Source of the DNA: JACZST01 sp964195155
Lineage (GTDB): Bacteria; Actinomycetota; Acidimicrobiia; Spongiisociales; UBA5794
Length of the DNA stretch: 41,296 bases
Reading direction: 5' to 3'
Assembly: GCA_964195155.1 (NCBI GenBank)
Contig: CAXMOP010000048.1
Span: 1-41,296, forward strand
Numbering within the stretch: the stretch's first letter is position 1; every line of letters starts with the position of its first letter. Positions 1 through 7,889 of this stretch are shown here, piece after piece. Below the pieces are notes generated by a model. The model was given only the letters and a program-made list of their open reading frames with translations, ran no database searches and was not told the DNA's origin. Made by a program: the position numbers and the translations under genes.

Positions 1-2
1 AA

Positions 3-200
3 TACACCGGGACCGAATCGAACCTCGGCAATTTCTGTCCCGGCCACCCCGGCCCGACCACCACGACAACCACCACCGCTACCAGGCCGCTAATGATGCG
101 ACTCCCCGGCGGGAAACTTCAATTACATGCTGTGAGCGACCGCTCTAGATGTGTTGGCCCGCTACGGTGCGGATCCAGCCGTGTCTTCCTCGCTCATTGA
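3..200 (+). CDS. possible 3' end of a Thr-rich exported protein (partial)
   Basis: Frame 3 is open from the window edge to a TGA at 198-200 and reads through a Pro-Thr-Thr-rich stretch (one proline followed by seven threonines) of the kind seen in the exported proteins at 28137 and 36603. After the Thr run the sequence is Arg-rich with no membrane segment, which is not convincing as a protein C-terminus. Frame 1 is also open, to a TAA at 91-93. The ACCACGAC triplets in this stretch are typical of Thr linkers in this genome, so a coding origin is plausible, but the exact frame and end are unsure. Nothing else is visible before the sulfatase stop at 221. Confidence 0.25.
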   Translation, partial: YTGTESNLGNFCPGHPGPTTTTTTTATRPLMMRLPGGKLQLHAVSDRSRCVGPLRCGSSRVFLAH

Positions 201-220
201 CCCTCCTACCGACATACGCC

Positions 221-2584
221 CTACTGGATCGACATGGCCACGCGGATCCGCTCTTCGTCGGTGATGTAGTGATCGGCGTCCTCGGCGTCGTCACCAAGGT
301 CGATCTGCACCCACTCGATACGGCCGTTGAACTCATTGCCAAAGGCGGGGTAGTCATCGCTGACCGGGGTGTGCAGATCGCTGCCTACATCGGTGGTCTC
401 ATCCCCGGAGAAGAGCATCGCCACCGTCGCATCGACCCTCCCTTGACCAACCTGGGTCCCGTCAACGAAGAGCGTGGCGGTACCACCCAAGCCCAAGCCG
501 CCGCCGTCGTAGGCGAACTCCATCCGCACCTGCTGCTTCCCCGGCGCCAGCTCGGACTTCCCGTAGACCTTGAACTGCTGCACGCCGAACAGGTTGTAGC
601 AATAGGCAGGCTTGCCCTCGTGCACGTACAAGCTGAATCCCCCGAAGCCACCGCCCTGGGCGACGATCACACCCTCGGCGCCCCCGTCCGGGACCGTGAG
701 CTTGGCGGTGAGGGCCAAGCTCTTGTTCTTGGTGTTGATCACGTTGTTCTCCAGCAACCGGTCCATCCCCCCGAAGAGCAGCTGCGAGTTGCCAGCGACC
801 AGCACCGGGCGCCCCGCCAGGTCGGAGCTGAACCGCTCGGCACGACGATCGTCCAGCGGGAACACCTGGAACCTGTTGGCCTCCAGGATGAATTGCCGCT
901 GCAACTCCGCGAGCTTCTCCGGCATGTCGGCAGCCAGATCTTTGGCCTGGGTCCAATCGTCGGGGCCGTAGAGCTCCCAGACGTCCTGATCGATGGGCGG
1001 TGCTGCGGCCAGGGTCCAGGGGATGCTGTGACGGGTCACTGCGGTCCAACCGTGGTGGTAGATGCCGCGGTTGACGAACATCTCGAAGTACTGGGTCTCT
1101 CGCCGCTCGGCGGCACCGGCGTCGTCGAAGGCGTACGTCATGCTGACCCCGTGGTACGGCATCTGGGCCACACCATCGACGAACAGCGGCTCGGGAAGCC
1201 CGGCGGCGTCGAGGACGGTGGCAGCGACATCGATGACGTGGTGGAACTGGGATCGGACCTCGCCGCGGCTGGAGAACCCGTTGGGCCAGTGAACGATCGT
1301 GCCGTTCCTGGTGCCACCCCAATGCGAGGCGACCTGCTTGGTCCATTGGTATGGCGTGTCCATGGCGTGCGCCCAGCCCACGGCGAAGTGGTTGTATGCC
1401 TTCGGGGTCCCGAAGTCGTCGACGTGGGAGGTCAGGAACTCAACCGTTTCCAGGTCGGCGGCGCCGTTGAGGCTCATCATCTCGTTGAAGGTGCCGTTGA
1501 TCGTGCCCTCGGCGGAGGCGCCGTTGTCGCCGATGATGTAGTAGATCAAGGTGTCTTCGAGGATGTCTAGGTCCCCGAGGGCGTCGACGAGGCGACCCAC
1601 TTGGTGGTCGGTGTGCTCGAGGAACCCGGCGTAGACCTCCATCTGCCGGGCGAGCACCGGCTTGAGCTCGTCGTCCATGTCGTCCCAGGCCGGGATCTGG
1701 TCGTGGCGTTTGGTGAGCTCGGCGTCCTGTGGGATCACGCCGAGCTCCTTCTGCCTGGCGAAGGTCTCCTCTCGGACCTGGTCCCACCCCTGATCGAACT
1801 TGCCCCGGTACTTAGCCGACCATTCTTCGGGCACGTGGTGGGGGGCGTGGGTCGCTCCGGGTGCGAAGTAGATGAAGAACGGCTTGTCCGCCATCAGCGC
1901 CTTCTGTTGACGGACCCATTGGATGGCCTGGTCCGCCATGTCCTCGGTGAAGTGGTACCCGTCCTCGGGACCGCTTGGGGGCTCGACCGGCACGGTGTCG
2001 CGGTAGATCGCCGGGTAATACTGGTTGGTCTCACCCCCGACGAAACCGTAGAAGTGCTCGAACCCGGTGCCGGTGGGCCATTGACGGAATGGGCCCATCG
2101 GGCTGGTCTCCCAGACCGGGACTTCGTGACACTTGCCAAACTGAGCCGTGGCATAGCCGTTCAACAGCATCGTCTTTGCCAGCGGAGCCGCGCTGTTGGG
2201 GATGATCGAGTTGTACCCGGGTGCCGAAGTGGCCATCTCGGTGATGCCGCCAAAACCCACGGCGTGATGGTTGCGCCCGGTGAGCAATGCAGCCCGCGTC
2301 GGTGAACAGAGTGCGGTGGTGTGAAATCGGTTGAATTTCAGGCCGTCGGCGGCGAGCCGTTCTGCGACGGGCGTGTCGCACGGCCCGCCAAAGGCGCTCG
2401 AGGCGCCGAAGCCGACGTCGTCGATGAGGACGACCAGGACGTTGGGGGCACCGGCCGGCGGCCGGAGTGGCTCGATCGGTGGGAACTTGCTGTCCGGGTC
2501 CGTGGCCTCGTACATCACCGGGCCGTCGTACGCCTGGTCCGGAATCGGGAGCACGTCGCGCCCTGCCGCTCGGTCGTCACTCAT
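221..2584 (-). CDS. arylsulfatase-type sulfatase, 787 aa
   Basis: Hydrolyses sulfate esters. The signature CSPTR lies at residues 93-97, and Cys93 should be oxidised to formylglycine; the metal-binding Asp pair is in the LIDDVG motif (D55, D56), and ATHAPHH and GDNGAS motifs follow. It is longer than typical arylsulfatases (about 500-550 aa): the last 200 or so residues look like an extra beta-rich lectin/laminin-G-like domain. There is no signal peptide, so the protein is probably cytoplasmic, which fits prokaryotic Cys-type sulfatases matured before export. No formylglycine-generating enzyme is encoded in the window. The ATG at 2584 is chosen because GAGGGG precedes it by six bases; a longer open frame to 2773 would run into the divergent cyclase gene. 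A TAGGGT hexamer (2616-2621, minus strand) could be its -10 box. The substrate is unknown. Confidence 0.92.
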   Translation of the reverse strand: MSDDRAAGRDVLPIPDQAYDGPVMYEATDPDSKFPPIEPLRPPAGAPNVLVVLIDDVGFGASSAFGGPCDTPVAERLAADGLKFNRFHTTALCSPTRAALLTGRNHHAVGFGGITEMATSAPGYNSIIPNSAAPLAKTMLLNGYATAQFGKCHEVPVWETSPMGPFRQWPTGTGFEHFYGFVGGETNQYYPAIYRDTVPVEPPSGPEDGYHFTEDMADQAIQWVRQQKALMADKPFFIYFAPGATHAPHHVPEEWSAKYRGKFDQGWDQVREETFARQKELGVIPQDAELTKRHDQIPAWDDMDDELKPVLARQMEVYAGFLEHTDHQVGRLVDALGDLDILEDTLIYYIIGDNGASAEGTINGTFNEMMSLNGAADLETVEFLTSHVDDFGTPKAYNHFAVGWAHAMDTPYQWTKQVASHWGGTRNGTIVHWPNGFSSRGEVRSQFHHVIDVAATVLDAAGLPEPLFVDGVAQMPYHGVSMTYAFDDAGAAERRETQYFEMFVNRGIYHHGWTAVTRHSIPWTLAAAPPIDQDVWELYGPDDWTQAKDLAADMPEKLAELQRQFILEANRFQVFPLDDRRAERFSSDLAGRPVLVAGNSQLLFGGMDRLLENNVINTKNKSLALTAKLTVPDGGAEGVIVAQGGGFGGFSLYVHEGKPAYCYNLFGVQQFKVYGKSELAPGKQQVRMEFAYDGGGLGLGGTATLFVDGTQVGQGRVDATVAMLFSGDETTDVGSDLHTPVSDDYPAFGNEFNGRIEWVQIDLGDDAEDADHYITDEERIRVAMSIQ

Positions 2585-2648
2585 CGTCTGCCCCTCTTCG
2601 TTGCTTGGAGCGGCGACCCTACCAACGTCCGGCATGCGCTCGGTCAAG

Positions 2649-2654
2649 TACCCT
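2649..2654 (+). promoter_or_regulatory. -10 hexamer TACCCT, leaderless cyclase start
   Basis: TACCCT is followed by seven bases and the GTG at 2662, with no Shine-Dalgarno sequence between. This spacing puts transcription start at or next to the start codon. Confidence 0.5.
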
Positions 2655-2661
2655 CGAGACC

Positions 2662-4173
2662 GTGAAAGCACCAAGCGAATTTGACCTCGACGAGGCAGTC
2701 TTCGAGGAGCGGCTTGCCGCCCTCGAGGCATCCAGCTCGTGGAGCCCGCGTGTCGTGTCGAGGTTGGAAACACTGCTGCGCAGCGGAGAGGACTTCGAGG
2801 TCTTCAGGATCAACCCGTTGCGATTCGCATCAGACAACGGAATCGAGGAGACGGAGGCCATCGACCTGCTGCTCCACGCCAGTCGGGCCGGCCTCGTTGA
2901 CATGGATTGGATGATCGTGTGCGCTTCCTGCGCCAACATCTTCAACACCTTCCGAAGCCTCGAGAAACTCGACCCGCGCTACGTCTGCGACCTGTGCTCG
3001 ATGGACAACGTCAGCGACCTCGACGACTACATCCAGATCGGGTTCACGGTCTCCCCACAGGTTCGGCGTATCCGCTACCACCATCCGGAGACGCTCGACA
3101 TCGAAGACCTCTACTTCCGGTATCACTTCTCCCAGGAGGTCAAGCCGCTGCCGATTGGGATGACGCTGCCCGAAATCTTCAGGGCCTGGACGAGGTCGCT
3201 TCGCTTTGTCGAGCCCGGCGAGTCGGTGACGCTTGCCCTCGATGACCCCGCCGCAGGCTTTCAGCTTCGCGACGTGCTGCACTCGGCGGGTGCGCTGTAC
3301 CTGATTGACACTGAGGCCCAAGCGGCCGAAACCACGCTTGATCTTGCCCTCGACGGCGCCGAGCTGATCGACCCCGGCCACGAGCTGGGGCCTGCCGTGT
3401 TCGAGTTCCCAACTGGGTCGTTCGCCTATCCAGCTGCGGCGCGGCTGCCGGCCGGCCCAATCAAAATCACCGTAACGAACGATGGTGAGGAACGCGCTGC
3501 GCTGTGGATCATTGTCTATGAGTTCATCCCCGATGAGCTCCTGCTGGCTCGTTTCAACCCGATGCTGTCTGGCAAGCGGCTTCTCAGCACCCAGACCTTT
3601 CGCGAGCTGTTCCGCTCCGAGACCATCCCGGAGTCCGAGACCCTCGAGGTCAAGGATCTCACCTACCTGTTCACGGATCTCAAGGACTCGACCGCGTTGT
3701 ACGACGAGATTGGTGATGCCAACGCCTACAACCTGGTGCGGCTCCATTTCGATGCGCTGGCAACGGCGATCGAGGTCAACCATGGCGCCATCACCAAGAC
3801 CATCGGCGACGCCATCATGGCGACGTTCGTCGATCCGGCGGATGCAGCAGGGGCCGCCGACAAAATGCTCTCCGTGCTCGATGGGTTCAACCGGACCTCA
3901 CCCGCGGAGCTGGTGTTGAAGATCGGGATCCACCGCGGCCACTCGATCGCGGTGACACTGAACAACCGCATCGACTTTTTCGGGCAATCGGTCAACACGG
4001 CGGCCCGGGTGCAGCACCTCGCGGGCGGCAACGAGATCATGCTCACCAGCGACGTCTACGAGGCACCGGGTGTCGCTGATGCGCTCGGCGACTACCACGT
4101 CGTCGCCGAGAAAGGCGTCATGAAGGGACTCGAAGAAGAGTTCGTCGTCCATCGGGCCAGCCGCTCGAGGTGA
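2662..4173 (+). CDS. class III adenylyl cyclase with N-terminal DUF5939-like domain, 503 aa
   Basis: Makes cAMP from ATP. The N-terminal two thirds resemble DUF5939, with a zinc-finger-like quartet C87, C90, C109, C112. The cyclase homology domain starts near residue 330. All catalytic positions are present: metal Asp D339 (FTDLKDS) and D383 (GDAIMATF), the ATP-selecting pair K379 and D438, and the transition-state residues N445 and R449 (VNTAAR). It should therefore be an active adenylyl rather than guanylyl cyclase. No membrane segment is visible, so it is probably cytosolic and controlled by its N-terminal domain. The GTG at 2662 is preferred to the longer frame from 2467 because that extension overlaps the sulfatase antisense and a TACCCT box sits seven bases upstream. 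It is divergent from the sulfatase gene with a 77-bp shared promoter region. Confidence 0.92.
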   Translation: MKAPSEFDLDEAVFEERLAALEASSSWSPRVVSRLETLLRSGEDFEVFRINPLRFASDNGIEETEAIDLLLHASRAGLVDMDWMIVCASCANIFNTFRSLEKLDPRYVCDLCSMDNVSDLDDYIQIGFTVSPQVRRIRYHHPETLDIEDLYFRYHFSQEVKPLPIGMTLPEIFRAWTRSLRFVEPGESVTLALDDPAAGFQLRDVLHSAGALYLIDTEAQAAETTLDLALDGAELIDPGHELGPAVFEFPTGSFAYPAAARLPAGPIKITVTNDGEERAALWIIVYEFIPDELLLARFNPMLSGKRLLSTQTFRELFRSETIPESETLEVKDLTYLFTDLKDSTALYDEIGDANAYNLVRLHFDALATAIEVNHGAITKTIGDAIMATFVDPADAAGAADKMLSVLDGFNRTSPAELVLKIGIHRGHSIAVTLNNRIDFFGQSVNTAARVQHLAGGNEIMLTSDVYEAPGVADALGDYHVVAEKGVMKGLEEEFVVHRASRSR

Positions 4174-4206
4174 GTCAGAGACGACTCACGCCGGCGCCTC
4201 GCCGGC
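4170..4206. terminator. two tandem hairpins between convergent genes
   Basis: GTGAGTC/GACTCAC (7-bp stem, 6-nt loop, overlapping the cyclase stop) is followed directly by GCCGGCG/CGCCGGC (7-bp stem, 3-nt loop). They fill the whole space between the convergent genes ending at 4173 and 4208, as expected of a bidirectional terminator. There is no T-tract. Confidence 0.7.
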
Positions 4207-4207
4207 A

Positions 4208-4876
4208 TCAATCTGCGGCGGTGCGCCGGATTGCCAGGATCGTGACACTGACGATCAGTACCCAGGCCGGGAAGGCAAGCCCGACGGGGTCGATGACCAG
4301 CGGGACGATGAACAGTCCCACCCCAACCATGTACCCGAGTAAGGCGAGCCACCTTGGCGCCACGCCGGTGCGGAGAAAGACGGTTGAGGTACTGATCACG
4401 AAGATTGCCTGGATCCGCGGCCCCGCCACGAGGAGCAGTCCTGCGCCAAGCCCGCCCGCAAGCGTCGCCGTATCCTGGCTCACCGATCCGCCACCGGTCA
4501 GCTCCATGGCGACCGCGATGGCCGCAATACTCGCCGCACCGACCAGCCACACCGCAACCCAAACCAGGGCCGAGCCCAGGAACACCGTGGCAAAGAACCG
4601 GTCCTCGCGCTCGCCGATCCTCCTACGAACCACCGCAACGAACCAGAGAAAGGCCACGCTCGATATGGCCGCCAGGTTGAGTGCCGCAATCAACGACCAT
4701 CGATTCGCCGATTCGGCATACCAGGACGCCAGCGCTTGATCCGACATGGTGGGCTGAGGGAACCGGACGAGAAGCTGCCAGGCAACGGCCGCGAGAATCG
4801 CATAGACGACGCCGGCCACGGCGGCAGACTCCACCGGAGGCTTCCGCCGAAGGAGTTGGGGCTCTTCCTCGGTCAT
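4208..4876 (-). CDS. hypothetical polytopic membrane protein, 222 aa
   Basis: No family recognised with confidence. About six hydrophobic segments are visible: an N-terminal one (AAVAGVVYAILAAVAW), three in the middle, and two near the C-terminus ending in a short basic tail. The ATG at 4876 overlaps the nadE stop (4873-4875) as ATGA, so it is the last gene of a translationally coupled run ybdK-like, nadE, this gene. The link to NAD or glutamate metabolism is only by position. The open frame extends upstream to 5197 inside nadE, but the overlap start is far more likely. Confidence 0.75.
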   Translation of the reverse strand: MTEEEPQLLRRKPPVESAAVAGVVYAILAAVAWQLLVRFPQPTMSDQALASWYAESANRWSLIAALNLAAISSVAFLWFVAVVRRRIGEREDRFFATVFLGSALVWVAVWLVGAASIAAIAVAMELTGGGSVSQDTATLAGGLGAGLLLVAGPRIQAIFVISTSTVFLRTGVAPRWLALLGYMVGVGLFIVPLVIDPVGLAFPAWVLIVSVTILAIRRTAAD

Positions 4877-6591
4877 TGAAGATAGTGGTTGGTGATGGGG
4901 AGCCTTCGATCCCGGCCGAACCCCTTCTTGGTGATTCGCACCCCGGGAGCAGCCTGGCGCCGCTTGTACTCGTTGCGGTCGACCATGCGTGCCACCCGGT
5001 ACACCAGATCCCGATCGTGGCCGGCGGCAGCGATCTCGTCGACGGTGGCGTCGTACTCGATGTAGCGCTCCAGGATCGGGTCGAGCACATCGTATGGCGG
5101 CAGCGAGTCGGTATCGAGCTGGCCGGGGCGCAACTCTGCAGATGGCGGCTTGTCTATGATCGTCTGCGGGATGACCTTGTCCTGATCGTTTCGCCACTCC
5201 GCCAGCCGATACACCAGAGTCTTGTAGACATCCTTGAGCACGGCAAACCCTCCGGCCATGTCGCCGTACAGCGTGGCGTAGCCGACCGCCATCTCCGACT
5301 TGTTTCCGGTCGCCACCACCATCCCGCCAAGCTTGTTGGACACTGCCATCAGGATCGTGCCCCGGATCCGGGCCTGCAGGTTCTCCTCGGCCACATTCTC
5401 CTTCGCCACGGTGGGCTCGCTTCGTGCAAACAGCGGCTCGAGCGTGTCGAGGAATGCGGCAAAGACCGGCTCGATGGGAATCTCGTCGAAGCGGAGCCTG
5501 AGAAGCTCACCCAGCTGGCGGGAGTCGGCCACCGAGCCTTCGGATGAGTACCGCGATGGCATCGTGATCCCGTGGACCATGTCCGGGCCGAGGGCATCGA
5601 CGGCGATGGCGGCAGACAAAGCCGAATCAATGCCACCGGAGAGCCCGATCACGACTTCGGAGAATCCGTTCTTGTGGACATAGTCACGCAGCCCGGTGAC
5701 GAGGGCCGCGTAGATCTCGGCTTCCTCGTCGAGCCGTTCGCCGACGGCGGGCTCGGGCATCGGCTCGAGGAGGTCCCGTGCGCCGGTGACGGCGATGGCA
5801 TCGGGCACCGGCGGGGTGTCGGGGATCGACACATCCACCACGAACAGCTCCTCGGCGAACTGCCCGGCCCGATAGACCAGCGTCCCGTCGGGGCCGAACA
5901 CCATCGAGTCACCATCGAAGACCAGTTCGTCCTGCCCACCAACCATGTTGACGTAGACCACCACCGCACCGGAGCGAACCGCCTCGGAACGCAGCAGCTC
6001 GGCCCGCTCATCCCCCTTCCCCACGTGATACGGCGACCCGTTGATGTTCAGCAACACCGCGGCACCGGCAGCGGCCTGTTCGGAGGGAGGACCGTCCGCC
6101 GACCAGATGTCTTCGCAGATCGATATCCCGGCGGTGGCGCCCGACACCGCCCAGACCCGGACCGGGTCTCTGCTCTCGGCAAAGTAGCGGGCCTCGTCGA
6201 AGACGCCGTAGTTGGGAAGCAGCTCCTTGTGATAGACGCCCCTGATCTCGCCGCCCGCCAGAACCGCGGCTGCGTTGGTGACGCCGCGCCGCACCACATC
6301 GTCGTCGATGACCCCCTCGGCGAGCCGGTCGACGAACCCGACCACGGTCGCCACCGAACCGGAGGCGGCGGCGAGCCGATCGAGGACCGCGAGGTTGTCG
6401 GCGACGAAGCCGTCCCTGAGCACCAGGTCCTCCGGTGGATATCCGGTGACGGCAAGCTCGGGCAGCAGCAGCACGTCGGCGCGTTGCTCCTCGGCAAAGG
6501 CCATGGCGGCAAGGATCTTCTCCTCGTTGCCGGCCAGGTCACCGACCGTGAGATCGATTTGTGCGCCTGCGATCCGCAGACGGCCGGTCAT
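4873..6591 (-). CDS. nadE: NAD(+) synthetase, glutamine-hydrolysing, 572 aa
   Basis: Last step of NAD synthesis: amidates deamido-NAD using ammonia cut from glutamine. Residues 1-270 are a nitrilase-type glutaminase domain with the triad E45 (LLPELAVTGYP), K122 (HKELLPNYG) and C159 (SICEDIW). The C-terminal synthetase domain has the PP-loop SGGIDSAL at 318-325, a GNKSE motif and the Asp-rich tail typical of the family. The length matches two-domain actinobacterial NadE. The ATG at 6591 overlaps the stop of the upstream ligase-like gene (TGA at 6588-6590), so translation is coupled. Cytosolic and probably essential. Confidence 0.97.
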   Translation of the reverse strand: MTGRLRIAGAQIDLTVGDLAGNEEKILAAMAFAEEQRADVLLLPELAVTGYPPEDLVLRDGFVADNLAVLDRLAAASGSVATVVGFVDRLAEGVIDDDVVRRGVTNAAAVLAGGEIRGVYHKELLPNYGVFDEARYFAESRDPVRVWAVSGATAGISICEDIWSADGPPSEQAAAGAAVLLNINGSPYHVGKGDERAELLRSEAVRSGAVVVYVNMVGGQDELVFDGDSMVFGPDGTLVYRAGQFAEELFVVDVSIPDTPPVPDAIAVTGARDLLEPMPEPAVGERLDEEAEIYAALVTGLRDYVHKNGFSEVVIGLSGGIDSALSAAIAVDALGPDMVHGITMPSRYSSEGSVADSRQLGELLRLRFDEIPIEPVFAAFLDTLEPLFARSEPTVAKENVAEENLQARIRGTILMAVSNKLGGMVVATGNKSEMAVGYATLYGDMAGGFAVLKDVYKTLVYRLAEWRNDQDKVIPQTIIDKPPSAELRPGQLDTDSLPPYDVLDPILERYIEYDATVDEIAAAGHDRDLVYRVARMVDRNEYKRRQAAPGVRITKKGFGRDRRLPITNHYLQ

Positions 6592-7724
6592 AGCCCGGCC
6601 ACGGTCTCTTCGATGAGGAAGTCGACCACGGCCACCAGCCCTTCCTCGTCCGATGCGCCGTCTTCAGTGGCGATGGTGAAGACCTCTCGCTGCCGATCGG
6701 CCGAAGTGCCGCGCTTGACGATGTCCCGGGCCGCCTCCACTTCCTCCACACAGTCGAGCATCTCGGCGTCGGGACGGACCAGCTCGATGATCTCGTCGAG
6801 CAGGTCGGGGTACGGCACGATGGTGCCGATCCCGTAGTCGATCAAACCTTCCTCGGTCCCGTACCGCTGCGCCCGCCAGCCATTCTCACTGATCAGCATC
6901 CGCGAGTAGATCCGCCATCGCTGGTTGTTCTCTCGCAGCCGGAACAACATCGACAACAACGAAACGTAGAGGGCGGCGATCGTGACGGTGTCTTCGACGC
7001 GGGTGGGGATGTCGGTGGCCCGCATCTCCAGCGTTGGGTAGCGATCCGACGGCCTGATGTCCCACCACAGCCGGGTGGCGTCCTCGATCACCCCGGCATC
7101 GATGAGCGCTTGGGTATGGCGTTCGTAGTCGCTCCAACCGTCGAACTCGTCCGGCAGCCCGGTGCGCGGGAGGGTCCGCCACACCGCTCTCCGGTACGAC
7201 TTGAGGCCGGTGTCGGTGGAATGCCAGAACGGCGACGAGGTCGAGAGGGCCAGCAGGTGCGGTAGGAAGTAGCACACCTGGTTCATCAGGTCGATGCGGA
7301 CCTCGTCGTCGTCGAGCCCGACGTGCACATGCATGCCGCAGATGAGGAGGCGGCGCACCACCCCTTGGAGGGCATTGGCGAGGACCTTGTATCGCTCCTC
7401 GTCGGTATGGCGCTGGTCGGCCCACTGAGCGAAGGGGTGGGTCGAGGAAGAGATGATCGCCATGTCGTAGTTGTTTGCGGCCTCGGCGATCAGACGGCGC
7501 AGAGCCCTGAGGTACTCGGCCGTCTCCTTGATGTTGGCCCCCACCGGTGTGCCAACCTCGATTTGGGAGCGGATGAACTCGGGGCTCACCATGCCGGCGG
7601 CAATCCGGTCGCAGGCAGCGATGAGACCGGGCGGGATGTCGGGCACCAGGTTGCGGGTCTCCAGGTCGACGAGGAAGTACTCCTCCTCGATCCCGACCGT
7701 GAAGCTCGGCTGTGTGTGAGCCAT
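6588..7724 (-). CDS. YbdK-type carboxylate-amine ligase (glutamate-cysteine ligase family 2), 378 aa
   Basis: ATP-dependent ligase joining a glutamate-like carboxylate to an amine; the true substrate in this subfamily is often not gamma-glutamylcysteine. Visible motifs are VGIEEEYFLVD at the N-terminus, the metal and nucleotide residues around HVHVGLDDD, and WWDIRPSDRYPTLEMRATD. Length fits the family (370-380 aa). The ATG at 7724 is supported by a TACGCT hexamer six bases upstream and by the family's usual short N-terminus; the longer frame to 7877 runs through the tandem repeats. It is the first gene of the coupled run to nadE and separated from tyrA by a 156-bp repeat-filled gap, so it probably has its own promoter. 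Confidence 0.9.
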   Translation of the reverse strand: MAHTQPSFTVGIEEEYFLVDLETRNLVPDIPPGLIAACDRIAAGMVSPEFIRSQIEVGTPVGANIKETAEYLRALRRLIAEAANNYDMAIISSSTHPFAQWADQRHTDEERYKVLANALQGVVRRLLICGMHVHVGLDDDEVRIDLMNQVCYFLPHLLALSTSSPFWHSTDTGLKSYRRAVWRTLPRTGLPDEFDGWSDYERHTQALIDAGVIEDATRLWWDIRPSDRYPTLEMRATDIPTRVEDTVTIAALYVSLLSMLFRLRENNQRWRIYSRMLISENGWRAQRYGTEEGLIDYGIGTIVPYPDLLDEIIELVRPDAEMLDCVEEVEAARDIVKRGTSADRQREVFTIATEDGASDEEGLVAVVDFLIEETVAGL

Positions 7725-7730
7725 GGGCAC

Positions 7731-7736
7731 AGCGTA
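7731..7736 (-). promoter_or_regulatory. -10 hexamer TACGCT of the ybdK-like gene
   Basis: On the minus strand TACGCT is followed by six bases and the ATG at 7724. No Shine-Dalgarno sequence lies between. It sits right beside the four 15-bp repeats at 7746-7815, which would occupy the -35 and upstream region. Confidence 0.5.
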
Positions 7737-7745
7737 CCGAACACA

Positions 7746-7815
7746 CACCGAATCGCTTCTCGGCCACCGAATCGCTTCTGACCACCGAATCGCTTCTGCC
7801 CACCGAATCGCTTCT
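7746..7815. repeat. four direct copies of CACCGAATCGCTTCT
   Basis: Identical 15-mers start at 7746, 7765, 7783 and 7801, a period of 19, 18 and 18 bp. The fourth copy is also the left end of the dispersed 91-bp element at 7799. The array lies directly upstream of the minus-strand ybdK-like gene. Confidence 0.9.
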
Positions 7816-7889
7816 CGATAGAGAGGCCGCGATGACGCAGTCAGGCGGCGAGCCCCTGCGAGCCGCCCAACAAGCATGGCTCAATCGAC
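7799..7889. repeat. dispersed ~92-bp intergenic element, copy A
   Basis: Shares the same order of blocks with copies at 23697-23789 and 26501-26592: a head CCACCGAATCGCTTCT, a middle AGTCAGGCGGCGAGCCCC, then GCGAGCCG, CCCAACAA and a tail AATCGAC. Inside it GGCGGC and GCCGCC can pair across 12 nt. Its right end runs into the tyrA stop codon (7881-7883). Confidence 0.8.

Noticed and set aside
149..1570. 473-codon open frame on the plus strand opposite the sulfatase gene
   Set aside because: It mirrors the codon pattern of the sulfatase on the other strand, has no motif and no start signal; high GC makes long antisense frames common.
2467..2661. 65-codon upstream extension of the adenylyl cyclase gene
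   Set aside because: It overlaps the sulfatase N-terminus antisense, is Arg/Pro-rich and lies upstream of the TACCCT box that fits the GTG at 2662.
7746..7815. CRISPR array
   Set aside because: The repeats are 15 bp with 3-4 bp between them; CRISPR repeats and spacers are much longer and no cas gene is present.
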